Source: JBCBJX01 sp964342855 (lineage in GTDB: Bacteria; Pseudomonadota; Alphaproteobacteria; Caulobacterales; Parvularculaceae). Taken from it: a stretch of DNA of 64,000 nucleotides. The DNA lies in the NCBI GenBank assembly GCA_964342855.1, contig CAYFIB010000009.1, positions 1 to 64,000 on the forward strand, in the 5' to 3' direction. Made by a program: the position numbers and the translations under genes. Within the stretch, counting starts at the first letter, position 1. The number at the start of each line of letters is the position of its first letter. This document shows positions 8,381 through 17,495 of the stretch, in pieces. Below the pieces are notes generated by a model. That model was not told the DNA's origin. It did not search any database and saw only the letters and a program-made list of their open reading frames with translations.

Positions 8381-8395
8381 CGTCGTTTGACGACG
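8381..8395. repeat. Small perfect inverted repeat upstream of the lipoprotein gene
   Basis: CGTCGT-TTG-ACGACG forms a 6-bp stem with a 3-nt loop, about 45 bases before the preferred start at 8441. It could be an operator half-site pair or a 5' leader hairpin. The 279-bp region 8162-8440 is otherwise relatively AT-rich around 8210-8310, as expected for divergent promoters with gspO. No clear -35/-10 pair could be assigned. Confidence 0.35.
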
Positions 8396-8440
8396 AATTC
8401 GAGTTCTTCAATGCGAAAACAACTCCGCGGGGGTTTCGAC

Positions 8441-11332
8441 ATGCGCCTTACGTCTTCCATTCGCTCGGTTCTTCTGGCCGGTAGCGCGATCTCACTGGTC
8501 GCCGCCTGCGTCGACGCCGAGGTCGCCACGCCGGGCGACAGCAACATCGGGCCGATCAACGTCGTCGGCGGCGGCAACGGCTCCGCGGCGCTGCAATTCG
8601 CTCAGCGCGCCTCGGCTCCGGCTTCGGCCGCCGACTGCCCGGCGCCGCTCGTCTTCACCCCGGACGTGACCCTGGTGAACTCGGCCAACCAACCGATCAC
8701 CGGTTCGGCCGGCCTCGCCATCACCTCCAACTTCTGCGCCCTGCCGTCCCCGATCACGGGCACGGTTTCGATCCCGCTGCAGGATGATCCGATCCTCGTC
8801 TCCGGCACCGTGTTCATCGGCAACGACGACGGCGACGGCTCCACCGCCGGCGACCCGGCGAACCGCGCCGACGTCGCGTTCGCGGCCGGTCAGGTCTTCA
8901 TGGCCGAGCAAGTCGACGGCGTTCTGGACCTCATCGTCGTCTCCCGCGGCTCCGAAATGGACGCCATCGGCACGCAGAACTCCCCGATCATCTTCACCTC
9001 TAACGCCGACTTCTCCGACGACGGCCTGCCGAACGGCACGTCCGACACCGGCGACTGGGGCGGCCTCGCGATCAACGGTCGCGCGGCGAACAACCGCGGC
9101 GAGCGTTCGGGCGAAGGCGGCTCGGGTCTCTATGGCGGCGCCATCGACACCGACACCTCGGGCGAACTTCGTTATGTCCGTATTCAGCACGCCGGCTTCT
9201 CCTTCACTCCGGACAACCAGCTGAACACGATCGCGCTGCAGTCGGTCGGCTCGGGCACGCGTCTCTCCTTCATCCAAGCCCACCGCGGCGCGGACGACGG
9301 CTTTGAGTGGTTCGGCGGCACGGTCGACATGGACCACGCGGTCGTCACCGGCGCCATCGATGACTCGATCGACTGGACCGACGGCTGGCGCGGCAACCTG
9401 CAGTTCGCGCTCGTCGTTCAGAACCCGGGCGACGACAACGGCATCGAAGGCGACAACCGCTCGTCCGATCCGAACCTCGGCGACGGCGTCGGCCTCCGCT
9501 CCAACCCGACCGTGTCGAACCTGACGCTCATCGGCGACGGCGAAGCGGGCGGCGGCGACGAAGGCATGCAGCTGCGCAACGGCACGCAGGGCATCGTCCT
9601 CAACACGCTGATCACGAACTTCCGTCAGGGCTTCGAGTACAACCTGACCAACTCCGATAACGGCATCACTACGACCGGCGGCAACCCGACGGTTCTCGGC
9701 CTCGTCGTCTCCGGCAACTCTTCGGCCTTCGCCGGCGACTCCGCCGCCGAATACGCCACGGAGATCACCAACGGCGACATCACCGAGATCGCCAACGCCT
9801 CCGTCAACGGCGTCTTCCCGGGCATCAACGAACTGGCGCCGACCCCGGTCGATCCGACCGGCTTCGGCCTCGCCGCGGGCTCGTTCATCGGCGCGTTCGG
9901 TCCGAGCGAAACCGAAACCGACAACTGGACCACGGGCTGGACGGTTCCGGGCTCGATCCCGGCTGGCGACTGCCCGACGGGCACGGTTCTCGCCAGCGAG
10001 ACGCCGCAATCGGCCGGCTTCATCAACGCCACCGAAAGCGCCATCTGCGTCGTCGCCAACCCGGTTCTCGGCGACGTCACCCTCACGGCCGGCCGCATCT
10101 ACCGCCTCGACGGCACGGTCTTCGTGGGCAACGACGACGGTCAGACGGCGACCGACACCGCCAACATCGGCACCCTGACCATCGATCCGGGCGTGACGGT
10201 CTTCGGTAACTGCGGCGGCACGGCCGGCAGCTGCGGCACGGGCAACGTCGACCTGCTGGTCGTCTCCCGCGGCTCGCAGATGTTCGCCGAAGGCTCCCCG
10301 TCCGCGCCGATCATCTTCACCAGCCGCGACGACCTCGTCGCCGGCGGCGACACGGTTCGCGACGCGCAAGGCGAGTTCGGCGGTCTGGCCATCAACGGTC
10401 GCGCCCCGAACAACCGCGGCGAGCGTTCGGGCGAAGGCGGTTCGGGCCTCTACGGCGGCGCGATCGACGGCGACAACTCCGGTTCGCTCCAGTACGTTCA
10501 GGTCCGCTACGCCGGCTTCTCCTTCACGCCGGACAACCAGCTGAACGGCGTCGCCCTTCAGTCGGTCGGCGACGGCACGAACATCGACTTCATCCAGGTC
10601 ATTGACGGCGCCGACGACGGCATCGAATGGTTCGGCGGCACCGTGGACGTCAAACACGCCGTCATTCTCGGCGCGGTTGACGACTCCATCGACTGGACCG
10701 ACGGCTGGAACGGCTCGCTTCAGTACGCGATCGTCAAGCAGAACAACGGAGACGACAACGGCATCGAAGGCGACAACCGCTCCTCCGATCCGAACCTCGG
10801 CGCGCCGACGCTCCGCTCGCGTCCGACCATCGCCAACGTCACGCTCATCGGCGACGCTGACGCCGGCGGCGGCGACGAAGGCATCCAGCTCCGCAACGGT
10901 ACGGAAGGCTGGGTCTTCAACTCCATCGTCACGAACTTCCGTCAGGGCCTCGAATACAACCTGACGAACTCGGACAACGGCATCACGACCACGGGCCTCA
11001 ACCCGACCATCCAGGGTCTGTCCATCTCGGTCAGCGCCTCGGCGGACTTCGCCGGCGATGCTTCGGCTGAGCTGGTCGACCAGGACAATGGCACGGCGAA
11101 CGTCGGCAACATCGAGAACTTCGCCACGAGCACGCTGACCCAACCGGCCGGCTTCCCGTTCCCGCTCGTCCCGGGCGCGAACGAAACCGCCGACGGCGTG
11201 AACCTGATCGCCGCCGACGCCGCCCAGTACACGGCGACGGATCCGGAGCTGGATACGGCGGGCGCCGCCTATCTCGGCGCCATCGAGAACGCCGCGGACA
11301 CCTGGTTCGCCGGCTGGACGCTTGGCCTCTAA
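8441..11332 (+). CDS. Large lipoprotein with two homologous halves, probably surface-exposed
   Basis: From ATG 8441 the protein has 963 residues and begins with a lipoprotein signal (MRLTSSIRSVLLAG...LVAAC, Cys about 23). Upstream in-frame starts (8411 and 8303) would bury this signal. The mature protein is a tandem duplication. Each half of about 430 residues has the same order of blocks: NNRGERSGEGGSGLYGGAID, FSFTPDNQLN, EWFGGTVD, DDSIDWTDGW, GDDNGIEGDNRSSDPN and a Leu/Asn stretch ending NLTNSDNGITTTG. The Gly/Asp/Asn-rich pattern suggests a parallel beta-helix, and similar proteins occur beside TonB-dependent receptors in marine and freshwater proteobacteria (recollection). Acidic repeats may bind Ca2+. 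Its position before a TonB receptor and the T2SS operon suggests a T2SS-exported surface lipoprotein or receptor partner; function unknown. Confidence 0.7.
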   Translation: MRLTSSIRSVLLAGSAISLVAACVDAEVATPGDSNIGPINVVGGGNGSAALQFAQRASAPASAADCPAPLVFTPDVTLVNSANQPITGSAGLAITSNFCALPSPITGTVSIPLQDDPILVSGTVFIGNDDGDGSTAGDPANRADVAFAAGQVFMAEQVDGVLDLIVVSRGSEMDAIGTQNSPIIFTSNADFSDDGLPNGTSDTGDWGGLAINGRAANNRGERSGEGGSGLYGGAIDTDTSGELRYVRIQHAGFSFTPDNQLNTIALQSVGSGTRLSFIQAHRGADDGFEWFGGTVDMDHAVVTGAIDDSIDWTDGWRGNLQFALVVQNPGDDNGIEGDNRSSDPNLGDGVGLRSNPTVSNLTLIGDGEAGGGDEGMQLRNGTQGIVLNTLITNFRQGFEYNLTNSDNGITTTGGNPTVLGLVVSGNSSAFAGDSAAEYATEITNGDITEIANASVNGVFPGINELAPTPVDPTGFGLAAGSFIGAFGPSETETDNWTTGWTVPGSIPAGDCPTGTVLASETPQSAGFINATESAICVVANPVLGDVTLTAGRIYRLDGTVFVGNDDGQTATDTANIGTLTIDPGVTVFGNCGGTAGSCGTGNVDLLVVSRGSQMFAEGSPSAPIIFTSRDDLVAGGDTVRDAQGEFGGLAINGRAPNNRGERSGEGGSGLYGGAIDGDNSGSLQYVQVRYAGFSFTPDNQLNGVALQSVGDGTNIDFIQVIDGADDGIEWFGGTVDVKHAVILGAVDDSIDWTDGWNGSLQYAIVKQNNGDDNGIEGDNRSSDPNLGAPTLRSRPTIANVTLIGDADAGGGDEGIQLRNGTEGWVFNSIVTNFRQGLEYNLTNSDNGITTTGLNPTIQGLSISVSASADFAGDASAELVDQDNGTANVGNIENFATSTLTQPAGFPFPLVPGANETADGVNLIAADAAQYTATDPELDTAGAAYLGAIENAADTWFAGWTLGL

Positions 11333-11341
11333 GCCCGAAAG

Positions 11342-11369
11342 GGAGCGGCGGGGGAAACCCCGCCGCTCC
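11342..11369 (+). terminator. GC-rich GAAA hairpin between lipoprotein and receptor genes
   Basis: A 12-bp perfect stem GGAGCGGCGGGG / CCCCGCCGCTCC closed by a GAAA tetraloop, ten bases after the lipoprotein stop. No strong U-run follows (GTTCACTGAGTTCTT). It may therefore be a weak terminator, or a hairpin that stabilises the upstream mRNA and makes lipoprotein and receptor levels unequal. Confidence 0.6.
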
Positions 11370-11426
11370 GTTCACTGAGTTCTTAAAGTTACCTCAAGGC
11401 TGGTCAGGCTGATTAAAGGTGGAAAG

Positions 11427-14180
11427 ATGAAACCGATTGTGAAAACCGCGCTGACCGCGCTGCTGGGTTCGACGGCCATCGCCGTCATCGCCCCGGCGGC
11501 CGTCGCGCAGGACGCCCCGGCGGCGCCGCCGGTCACCGATGATGTCATCATCATCCGTGGCGTGAACATCCCGGACGAAAAGCGCGTTACGTCCGAAATC
11601 TCCGCGGTCCTCGACGACGAGGCCTTCCAACGCACGGGCGACAGCGATATCGGCGCCGCTCTGCGCCGGGTGACGGGGCTCTCGCTCTCGCAAGGCAAGT
11701 TCGTCGTCGTTCGTGGTCTGAACGAACGTTACTCGACGGTCACCCTCGACGGGTCGCCGCTGCCGTCTCCGGAGCCGCTGCGCCGGGTCGTGCCGCTCGA
11801 CATCGTCCCGACGTCGATCCTTTCCGGTTCGCTCGTTCAGAAAACGTACTCGCCGCAGTTCTCCGCCGAATTCGGCGGCGGTCTCGTCGAGCTGCGCACG
11901 AAATCGATCCCGGACGAATTCTATCTTGAATTCGGAGCCACTGTCGGCATCGACACCGAAACGTCGTTCTCGGAAGGCCTCTCTTATGAGGGCGGCTCCA
12001 AGGACTGGCTCGGATTCGACGATGGCACGCGCAACGCGCCGTTCCCGGCCACGGCCCTGTTCTTCGGTCCGCAGACCAATCTGACGAACCTGGACCAGCA
12101 GGCCCTCGACATCGGCTTCGAGAACGCGAACACCACGGTCATCACCGAATCCCAGATCCCGCTGAACTACGGCGTGAATCTCGGCTTCGGCAATTTCCAC
12201 GAACTCTCGAACTACGTCACGTTCGGCTATAACTTCGCTGGCGGTTTCTCCAACGACTTCCAGACGAAAAAAGGCAGCCGCGAACGCGGACTGAACGAGG
12301 ACTTCGCGGGCAACCCGAACCAGCGCGCGTTCTCTACAGACGCACTGCCCATCGAGGCGGAGCTCTTCGACTTCGAATCGACGACGCAGGTCGCGGAAAT
12401 GAACCTCCTTGGTTCGTTCGGCTTCCAGCTCGGCGACAACCACACCATCACGTCGACCTCGCTGATGCTGCGCTCCACCTACAAGGAAGCGCGTCAGTCG
12501 ACCGGCGTGATCGGCGAATTCTTCGAAGACGGTGAATTCCTGCGCGAAAACATCGAGTTCTACGAGCGTCAGGTGTGGCAGTCGCAACTTCGCGGCGAGC
12601 ACATCTTCCCGGGCCTTGGCGATCTCGAAGCGACGTGGCGTTTCGCTTATGGCGAAGCTTTCCGCGACGCGCCGTACCAGCGCGCCTTTGAACGCGCCCG
12701 CCGTTCGCCCACGGAAGAGTTCGCCTTCCAGTTCGGCGATACGGGCAACGTCTCCGGCTCCATCGTTCAGCAGGCGATCAACCTGCAGTTCTCCAAAGTC
12801 GAGGACGAGAACACGGACGCCGGCATCGACTTCGTCTGGCCGTTCGAAATGGGCGACCGCGTCGGCGACATCAAGTTCGGCTACAACTATACCGACAAGT
12901 CGCGCGACACGCTGGTTCGTGAGTTCTTCTACGAGCCGGGCGTCTCGGCCTCGCAGTTCCCGGACGAGCTTCGTTTCGCCCGCCCGGACGTTCTGCTTTC
13001 GGACGCGATCGTCGGCACGGAAGTTCTGGACATCCAGTTCCAGAACAACGTCGTGACCCTCGACAACGCCCAGTCGTCGCTTGAAGTGAACGCGGCCTAT
13101 CTCGGCCTCGACATCGAGCTCAGCCCGTATGTCCGCGTCGCTCTCGGCGGCCGTTACGAGGAAAGCACCCAGGAAACGTTCGCCTTCGCCACGAGCACGG
13201 GCCCGAACAACACGCTCAACGCCGCGATCGACCCGATCGACGAGGACTATCTCCTCCCGGCCGCGACGTTCACCTGGAACCCGGCCGCCGATCTCCAGAT
13301 CCGCGCCGGCTACTCGCAGACGATCACGCGTCCGCAGTTCCGCGAACTGACCCCGGCGCTGTTCTTCGACGATGAATCGGACCGCCGCGTCGTCGGCAAC
13401 CCGTTCCTCGTCAATTCGGAGATCGACAACTTCGACCTCCGCTTCGAGTACTACTTCGCTCGCGGCCAATTCTTCACGATCGGCGCCTTCTTCAAGGACA
13501 TCGAAAACCCGATCGAGACGACCCGCGACCTGATCGGCGAATCCGACACGTTGACCTTCATCAACGCGCCGGCCGCCGAACTCTTCGGCTTCGAAGTTGA
13601 ATTCGAGCGGGACTTCGTCCTCGCCGACTTCTTCGACGGCGCCATGTTCGAGACCAAAGACCTCGTCATCCGCGCCAACTACACCTACTCGGAATCCGAG
13701 GTGAAAGTCGGCTCGGGCGATGAAGTCATCATCGCCTCGATCAGCGCCGCAAACGGCGCCACGCCGCGCGCCGTGGCCGCGGCCGCGGACGCCGGGACGG
13801 GTGAACTCGGCCGGATCGAAGACGGCCGCGCCCTGCAGGGCCAGTCGGAGCACCTGGTCAACTTCCAGATCGGCTTCGAAGACGTCGAGAAACAATCCCG
13901 CGCCACGATCCTCGTGAACTGGGCGTCGGAGCGGATCCGCGAGACGGAGAACCTGCAGAACAACCAGGCCGCCGTGTTCGAACGTCCGCCGGTCACCCTC
14001 GACTTCGTGTGGAGCCGCACCTTCGAAAAACTCGGCGGTGAGTGGGAAGCGGGCTTCGCGGTCCGCAACATCCTCGGCGACGACTACGAAGCCGTGCAGG
14101 ATATCGCCAGCGGCGAAGCTGATTTCGACACCTACGAGCTGGGTCGCGAAGTCAGCATCAGCCTGAAGCGCCGCTTCTAA
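11427..14180 (+). CDS. TonB-dependent outer membrane receptor
   Basis: A 917-residue protein with a cleavable signal peptide (ending AAVAQDAPAAP). A short TonB-box-like DDVIIIRG follows, then a plug domain (about 45-190, with RGLNERYSTVTLDGSPLP and AEFGGGLVELRTK) and a C-terminal 22-strand barrel rich in aromatic/acidic alternation. It ends in KRRF, the typical terminal Phe for outer-membrane insertion. A good SD (AAAGGTGGAAAG) precedes ATG 11427. The class takes up siderophores, sugars, peptides or other large nutrients using TonB energy; this one has no signalling extension. Nothing in the sequence fixes the ligand. The upstream duplicated lipoprotein is a likely partner, and a terminator follows the gene. 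Confidence 0.9.
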   Translation: MKPIVKTALTALLGSTAIAVIAPAAVAQDAPAAPPVTDDVIIIRGVNIPDEKRVTSEISAVLDDEAFQRTGDSDIGAALRRVTGLSLSQGKFVVVRGLNERYSTVTLDGSPLPSPEPLRRVVPLDIVPTSILSGSLVQKTYSPQFSAEFGGGLVELRTKSIPDEFYLEFGATVGIDTETSFSEGLSYEGGSKDWLGFDDGTRNAPFPATALFFGPQTNLTNLDQQALDIGFENANTTVITESQIPLNYGVNLGFGNFHELSNYVTFGYNFAGGFSNDFQTKKGSRERGLNEDFAGNPNQRAFSTDALPIEAELFDFESTTQVAEMNLLGSFGFQLGDNHTITSTSLMLRSTYKEARQSTGVIGEFFEDGEFLRENIEFYERQVWQSQLRGEHIFPGLGDLEATWRFAYGEAFRDAPYQRAFERARRSPTEEFAFQFGDTGNVSGSIVQQAINLQFSKVEDENTDAGIDFVWPFEMGDRVGDIKFGYNYTDKSRDTLVREFFYEPGVSASQFPDELRFARPDVLLSDAIVGTEVLDIQFQNNVVTLDNAQSSLEVNAAYLGLDIELSPYVRVALGGRYEESTQETFAFATSTGPNNTLNAAIDPIDEDYLLPAATFTWNPAADLQIRAGYSQTITRPQFRELTPALFFDDESDRRVVGNPFLVNSEIDNFDLRFEYYFARGQFFTIGAFFKDIENPIETTRDLIGESDTLTFINAPAAELFGFEVEFERDFVLADFFDGAMFETKDLVIRANYTYSESEVKVGSGDEVIIASISAANGATPRAVAAAADAGTGELGRIEDGRALQGQSEHLVNFQIGFEDVEKQSRATILVNWASERIRETENLQNNQAAVFERPPVTLDFVWSRTFEKLGGEWEAGFAVRNILGDDYEAVQDIASGEADFDTYELGREVSISLKRRF

Positions 14181-14196
14181 GCGACGGCGGACGCTC

Positions 14197-14293
14197 AACC
14201 GGCCCCAGGGTCGGTCGGGCGGTCGGGTTGGAACGACATGGGGCGGGTCGACCGGTTTTCATCGGTCGACCCGTCTTTCGTTTGGGGCCGGTT
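14197..14293 (+). terminator. Terminator nested inside an outer inverted repeat
   Basis: The inner hairpin is a perfect 11-bp stem CGGGTCGACCG / CGGTCGACCCG (14244-14254 and 14263-14273) followed by TCTTTCGTTT, a reasonable terminator for the TonB receptor gene. It is enclosed by another perfect 11-bp inverted repeat, AACCGGCCCCA (14197-14207) and TGGGGCCGGTT (14283-14293). The rest of the gap before gspC (14294-14441) holds no promoter that I can assign with confidence. Confidence 0.7.
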
Positions 14294-14441
14294 AACCCTG
14301 ATGCTCGGGGCGGTCGTCGTTGAGCCGCCAGCGGAGAGGGGCGGCGGAAGGCTAGCGGGGGCTGGCCCGAAAACCGACGAACTTGCAGGATGTTAACGCT
14401 GTCGCATCGTTCGCGCCTTTAGACTGAGCGGGCGAAAAGCA

Positions 14442-15401
14442 GTGTCGGGTATGAGTAGAGACAAAATGGGGACGCACGCGACGCAGCCGTTGATGCGCGC
14501 CGGCGCCGGACCGGCGGGTTTCGCGCGCCTGCGCGTCCTCGCGCCGCGCTATCTTCCGAGCGTCCTCGCTGGCCTGTTCGCGCTGCTGGCGGCGTTCGCT
14601 GCGGCGGATGCGCTTTGGTCGCTACTTGCGCCCCGGGCGGCGCGCGGCGGCGTCGCCGCGCCGATCGCCGCCTCGGCGAGCGTGCAGACCTCCGATTACG
14701 CGCTGCTCGAACGGGTCAATCCGTTCGCACCATCCGGCGGCGCCCCGGCGACCGCCGTCGCCGCGACGACGGCGGAGATCAGCGAAACCACGCTGGACCT
14801 ACAGCTCAGCGCCATCCGCGCCTCGGAAGGCGATGCGGGCGCGGCGATCATCCGCGTACGCGGCGAAGAGCGCGTCATCCGCATAGGCGAAACCATTCTG
14901 CCCGGCGTCGTTCTGCATGCGGTCGAAGCGGACCGCGCCGTCATCGCGCGCGCCGGGGTGCTGGAGGCCGTCAGCCTGGATCGTCCGACGGCGGGCGGTC
15001 TTGCGAAGCCCGCGGCGCCGACCAGCCTCACGGTCACGGAGCGCCGCGCCGCGCCGAGCGCGGGCGAGGGCGCTGCGTCCGCCAGCGACGGGCGCGTTGT
15101 CCCGACCGCGCCGCAGGAGATCGCCGCAAAGCTCGGTCAACTCGTCGAACTTCGTCCGCAGATCAATAATGGCGTCGTGTCGCTCGCTCTATTCCCGAAG
15201 GGCGATGATGCGGTTTTCCGCGCAAGCGGCCTGCAGCCTGGCGACGTGCTCGTCGCCGTCGCGGGAACCCGCGTCGACGGCGACCCGACGGCGCTCGCCA
15301 ACGCTATTCAGTCCGCGCCCGTCGGCGCGCCGATCCCGATCACCGTCGAACGCGGCGGCGCGCCCGTGTCGCTCAGTTTCGATCCTCAGGTTCTGGAGTA
15401 A
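14442..15401 (+). CDS. gspC: T2SS inner membrane protein GspC (PDZ type)
   Basis: A 319-residue bitopic protein. It has a short cytoplasmic N terminus, one membrane helix (about 30-52), a periplasmic HR domain (about 80-180 with the GETILPGVVLHAV region) and a C-terminal PDZ domain (about 225-315, with GLQPGDVLVAV). GspC links the inner-membrane platform to the secretin and helps recognise cargo. The start may be GTG 14442, ATG 14451 or ATG 14466; no strong SD distinguishes them. It is the first gene of a tightly packed gspC-N operon, and gspD begins 7 bases after its stop. Confidence 0.88.
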   Translation: MSGMSRDKMGTHATQPLMRAGAGPAGFARLRVLAPRYLPSVLAGLFALLAAFAAADALWSLLAPRAARGGVAAPIAASASVQTSDYALLERVNPFAPSGGAPATAVAATTAEISETTLDLQLSAIRASEGDAGAAIIRVRGEERVIRIGETILPGVVLHAVEADRAVIARAGVLEAVSLDRPTAGGLAKPAAPTSLTVTERRAAPSAGEGAASASDGRVVPTAPQEIAAKLGQLVELRPQINNGVVSLALFPKGDDAVFRASGLQPGDVLVAVAGTRVDGDPTALANAIQSAPVGAPIPITVERGGAPVSLSFDPQVLE

Positions 15402-15407
15402 TCCCCC

Positions 15408-17495
15408 GTGTCCGGCATCCGCTCTTTGCAGGCCTTCCTCGTCGCCATTCTCGCCTTCGCGCACGCCGCGACAGGCGTCGCTATCGCACAGGCCGAAGGC
15501 CAGATCCTGAATTATGAACGCGCGGACCTGCGCGCCGTCATCAACGACGTTGCGACCTTCACGGGACGGACGTTTGTGGTAGACCCGTCGGTCGCGGGCA
15601 AGGTGACCGTTTTTTCGCGCGAGCCGCTGACGCCGGACGGCGTGTGGGAGGTGTTCGTCGCGACGTTGAGCGTCGCCGGGTACTCCGCGGTGCCGACGCG
15701 CGAGGGCTTCTACAAGATCCTGCCGCTGAACTCCGCAGCGCGCGAGCCGGGCCTCGGTCTCGACGAGAACGGCGTCGCGGCGGAGAGCTTCGTCACCCGC
15801 GTTTTCCGCCTCAGCCGCGCCGACGCGAGAGAGACCGCGGCGAACGTGAAGCCGCTCCTCTCGCCGGAAGGCGTCATTTCCGCTCTGGTCTCGGAAAACG
15901 CCATCGTTGTCGCGGACGCCGCCGGGCGCGTGCAGCGTGTCGCGGAGATCATCGATACGCTCGATTTCAGCCGCGTGAAGAGTGAAACGGTTCCGCTCTC
16001 CAATCTTTCGGCAGGAGAGGCGGCGCGTATCATCCGGGAGGCGCTCGGCGCCCGAAACGATGGGCCGCGGCGCGGTCTGAACGTGACCGCGGCGCCCGCC
16101 GTGAACGCCGTCATCATTCGCGGCACGGACGAAGAGCGCGCCGAGGCGCGCGGCCTGTTGCGCGAACTTGACCGGCAATCCATCGGCCGCTCGGGCGTCG
16201 ATATCATTTTCCTTGTCCATGCGGATGCGGAGGAGATGGCCGCGGTGCTGGAGCGTCTCTCCGGCGCCGGTCTGTCCGGCTACTCAAGCGGCGGGGGCGG
16301 CGAACGAGCCGGCGCAGCTCAGCAGGCGACGGTCGCCGCGTTCGCGCCGGCGAACGCGCTCATCATCACCGCCGACGCCGAGCTGCGCGCGATCATGAAA
16401 ACCGTCGCTGAGCGCCTCGATATCCGTCGGCCGCAGGTGCGCGTCGAAGCGATCATCGTCGAGATCAACGACAACCTCACCCGCGATCTCGGCATCGATC
16501 TCTTCCTCGCCGGGGACAATGTTCCGTTCACGGCGACGAACTATTCGCGGACCGCGCCGAACGTTCTCGCTGCGGCGGGGGCCTTTCTACTCGACGGGTT
16601 TTCTGGTTCTACAACAACCGAAACCACAGCCCCAGATGGAACCGTCACCTCTACGACCGAGGGGCCTCCGGCTTTCGCTCAAACACTTGCAGACACCGCG
16701 CTGACGTCGCTGCTGGGAGCGAGCGGCGGCATTATCGGCGGAACTGGCCGTCTCGACAACGGCGCCGCCTTCGGCGCGATCCTGACAGCGATCGAGGAGG
16801 ACACCGAAAGCAACATCCTCTCCACACCCTCCATCCTCACCCTCGATAATCAGCCCTCGAGCTTTCTCGTCGGTCAGGAAATCCCGATCACCACGGGCGA
16901 AAGCCTCAACACCGGCGGGGCCGGCAACATCAACCCGTTCCGCACCGTGCAGCGTCAGGAGATCGGCACCAAGCTGGAGGTGACGCCGCAGATCAATGAC
17001 GGAAACACGGTGACCCTCGAAATCCGTCAGGAGGTCTCGTCGATTTTCGGCACCGTCTCGTCGTCTTCGGATGAAATCATCATCGACAAGCGCGAGATCG
17101 AGACGACGGTCGTCGCGGGCGACGGGGAGATCATCGTCCTCGGCGGGCTCATCGACCAGCGCGAGACGCGCTCTGAAAGCGAAGTGCCGTTCCTCGGCGA
17201 CATCCCGATCCTCGGCTGGTTCTTCCAGGCGAAAAGCCGTCAGTCCACGAAACGCAATCTGATGGTCCTTCTGCGTCCGGTCATCATCCGCACCGATGAA
17301 GACGCGCGCGCCGTGACGGCGCAGGTCTACAATTATGTGAATTCCGACGCGGTCATCCGCGATGGGCGGGGCGACACGACCCTCGACAGCTATCTGAATT
17401 CGCTCATCGGCGCGGGCGCCGCCGATCAGGTGAAGGGCTACGCCCCCGGCGTGGACGGGGCGGGCGCTGAAACGCCCGAAGGCGAGCGCCCGTGA
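15408..17495 (+). CDS. gspD: T2SS outer membrane secretin GspD
   Basis: 695 residues with a signal peptide (ending GVAIAQAEGQ), starting at GTG 15408 behind a GGAG. The N0 domain (about 30-110) and N1-N3 repeats (about 120-340, with the usual Gly/Ala-rich insert GYSSGGGGERAGAAQ in N3) come first. The secretin C-domain follows (about 340-640), including VGQEIPITTGE, the gate region and EVPFLGDIPILGWFF. It forms the multimeric outer-membrane channel of the T2SS. No GspS pilotin-binding S-domain is evident; the tail is short and acidic. A stretch rich in Thr (TTTETTAPDGTVTST) lies within the C-domain, around residues 400-415. The stop overlaps gspE by 4 bases (GTGA). Confidence 0.95.
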   Translation: MSGIRSLQAFLVAILAFAHAATGVAIAQAEGQILNYERADLRAVINDVATFTGRTFVVDPSVAGKVTVFSREPLTPDGVWEVFVATLSVAGYSAVPTREGFYKILPLNSAAREPGLGLDENGVAAESFVTRVFRLSRADARETAANVKPLLSPEGVISALVSENAIVVADAAGRVQRVAEIIDTLDFSRVKSETVPLSNLSAGEAARIIREALGARNDGPRRGLNVTAAPAVNAVIIRGTDEERAEARGLLRELDRQSIGRSGVDIIFLVHADAEEMAAVLERLSGAGLSGYSSGGGGERAGAAQQATVAAFAPANALIITADAELRAIMKTVAERLDIRRPQVRVEAIIVEINDNLTRDLGIDLFLAGDNVPFTATNYSRTAPNVLAAAGAFLLDGFSGSTTTETTAPDGTVTSTTEGPPAFAQTLADTALTSLLGASGGIIGGTGRLDNGAAFGAILTAIEEDTESNILSTPSILTLDNQPSSFLVGQEIPITTGESLNTGGAGNINPFRTVQRQEIGTKLEVTPQINDGNTVTLEIRQEVSSIFGTVSSSSDEIIIDKREIETTVVAGDGEIIVLGGLIDQRETRSESEVPFLGDIPILGWFFQAKSRQSTKRNLMVLLRPVIIRTDEDARAVTAQVYNYVNSDAVIRDGRGDTTLDSYLNSLIGAGAADQVKGYAPGVDGAGAETPEGERP

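Noticed and set aside
8492..11143. 883-residue open frame antisense to the duplicated lipoprotein
   Set aside because: Low-complexity Val/Arg/Asp composition, created by GC-rich codon bias opposite a real gene with a clear lipoprotein signal.
11394..14198. 934-residue open frame antisense to the TonB receptor
   Set aside because: No recognisable domain, highly charged composition, and the plus strand encodes a full receptor with SD and signal peptide.
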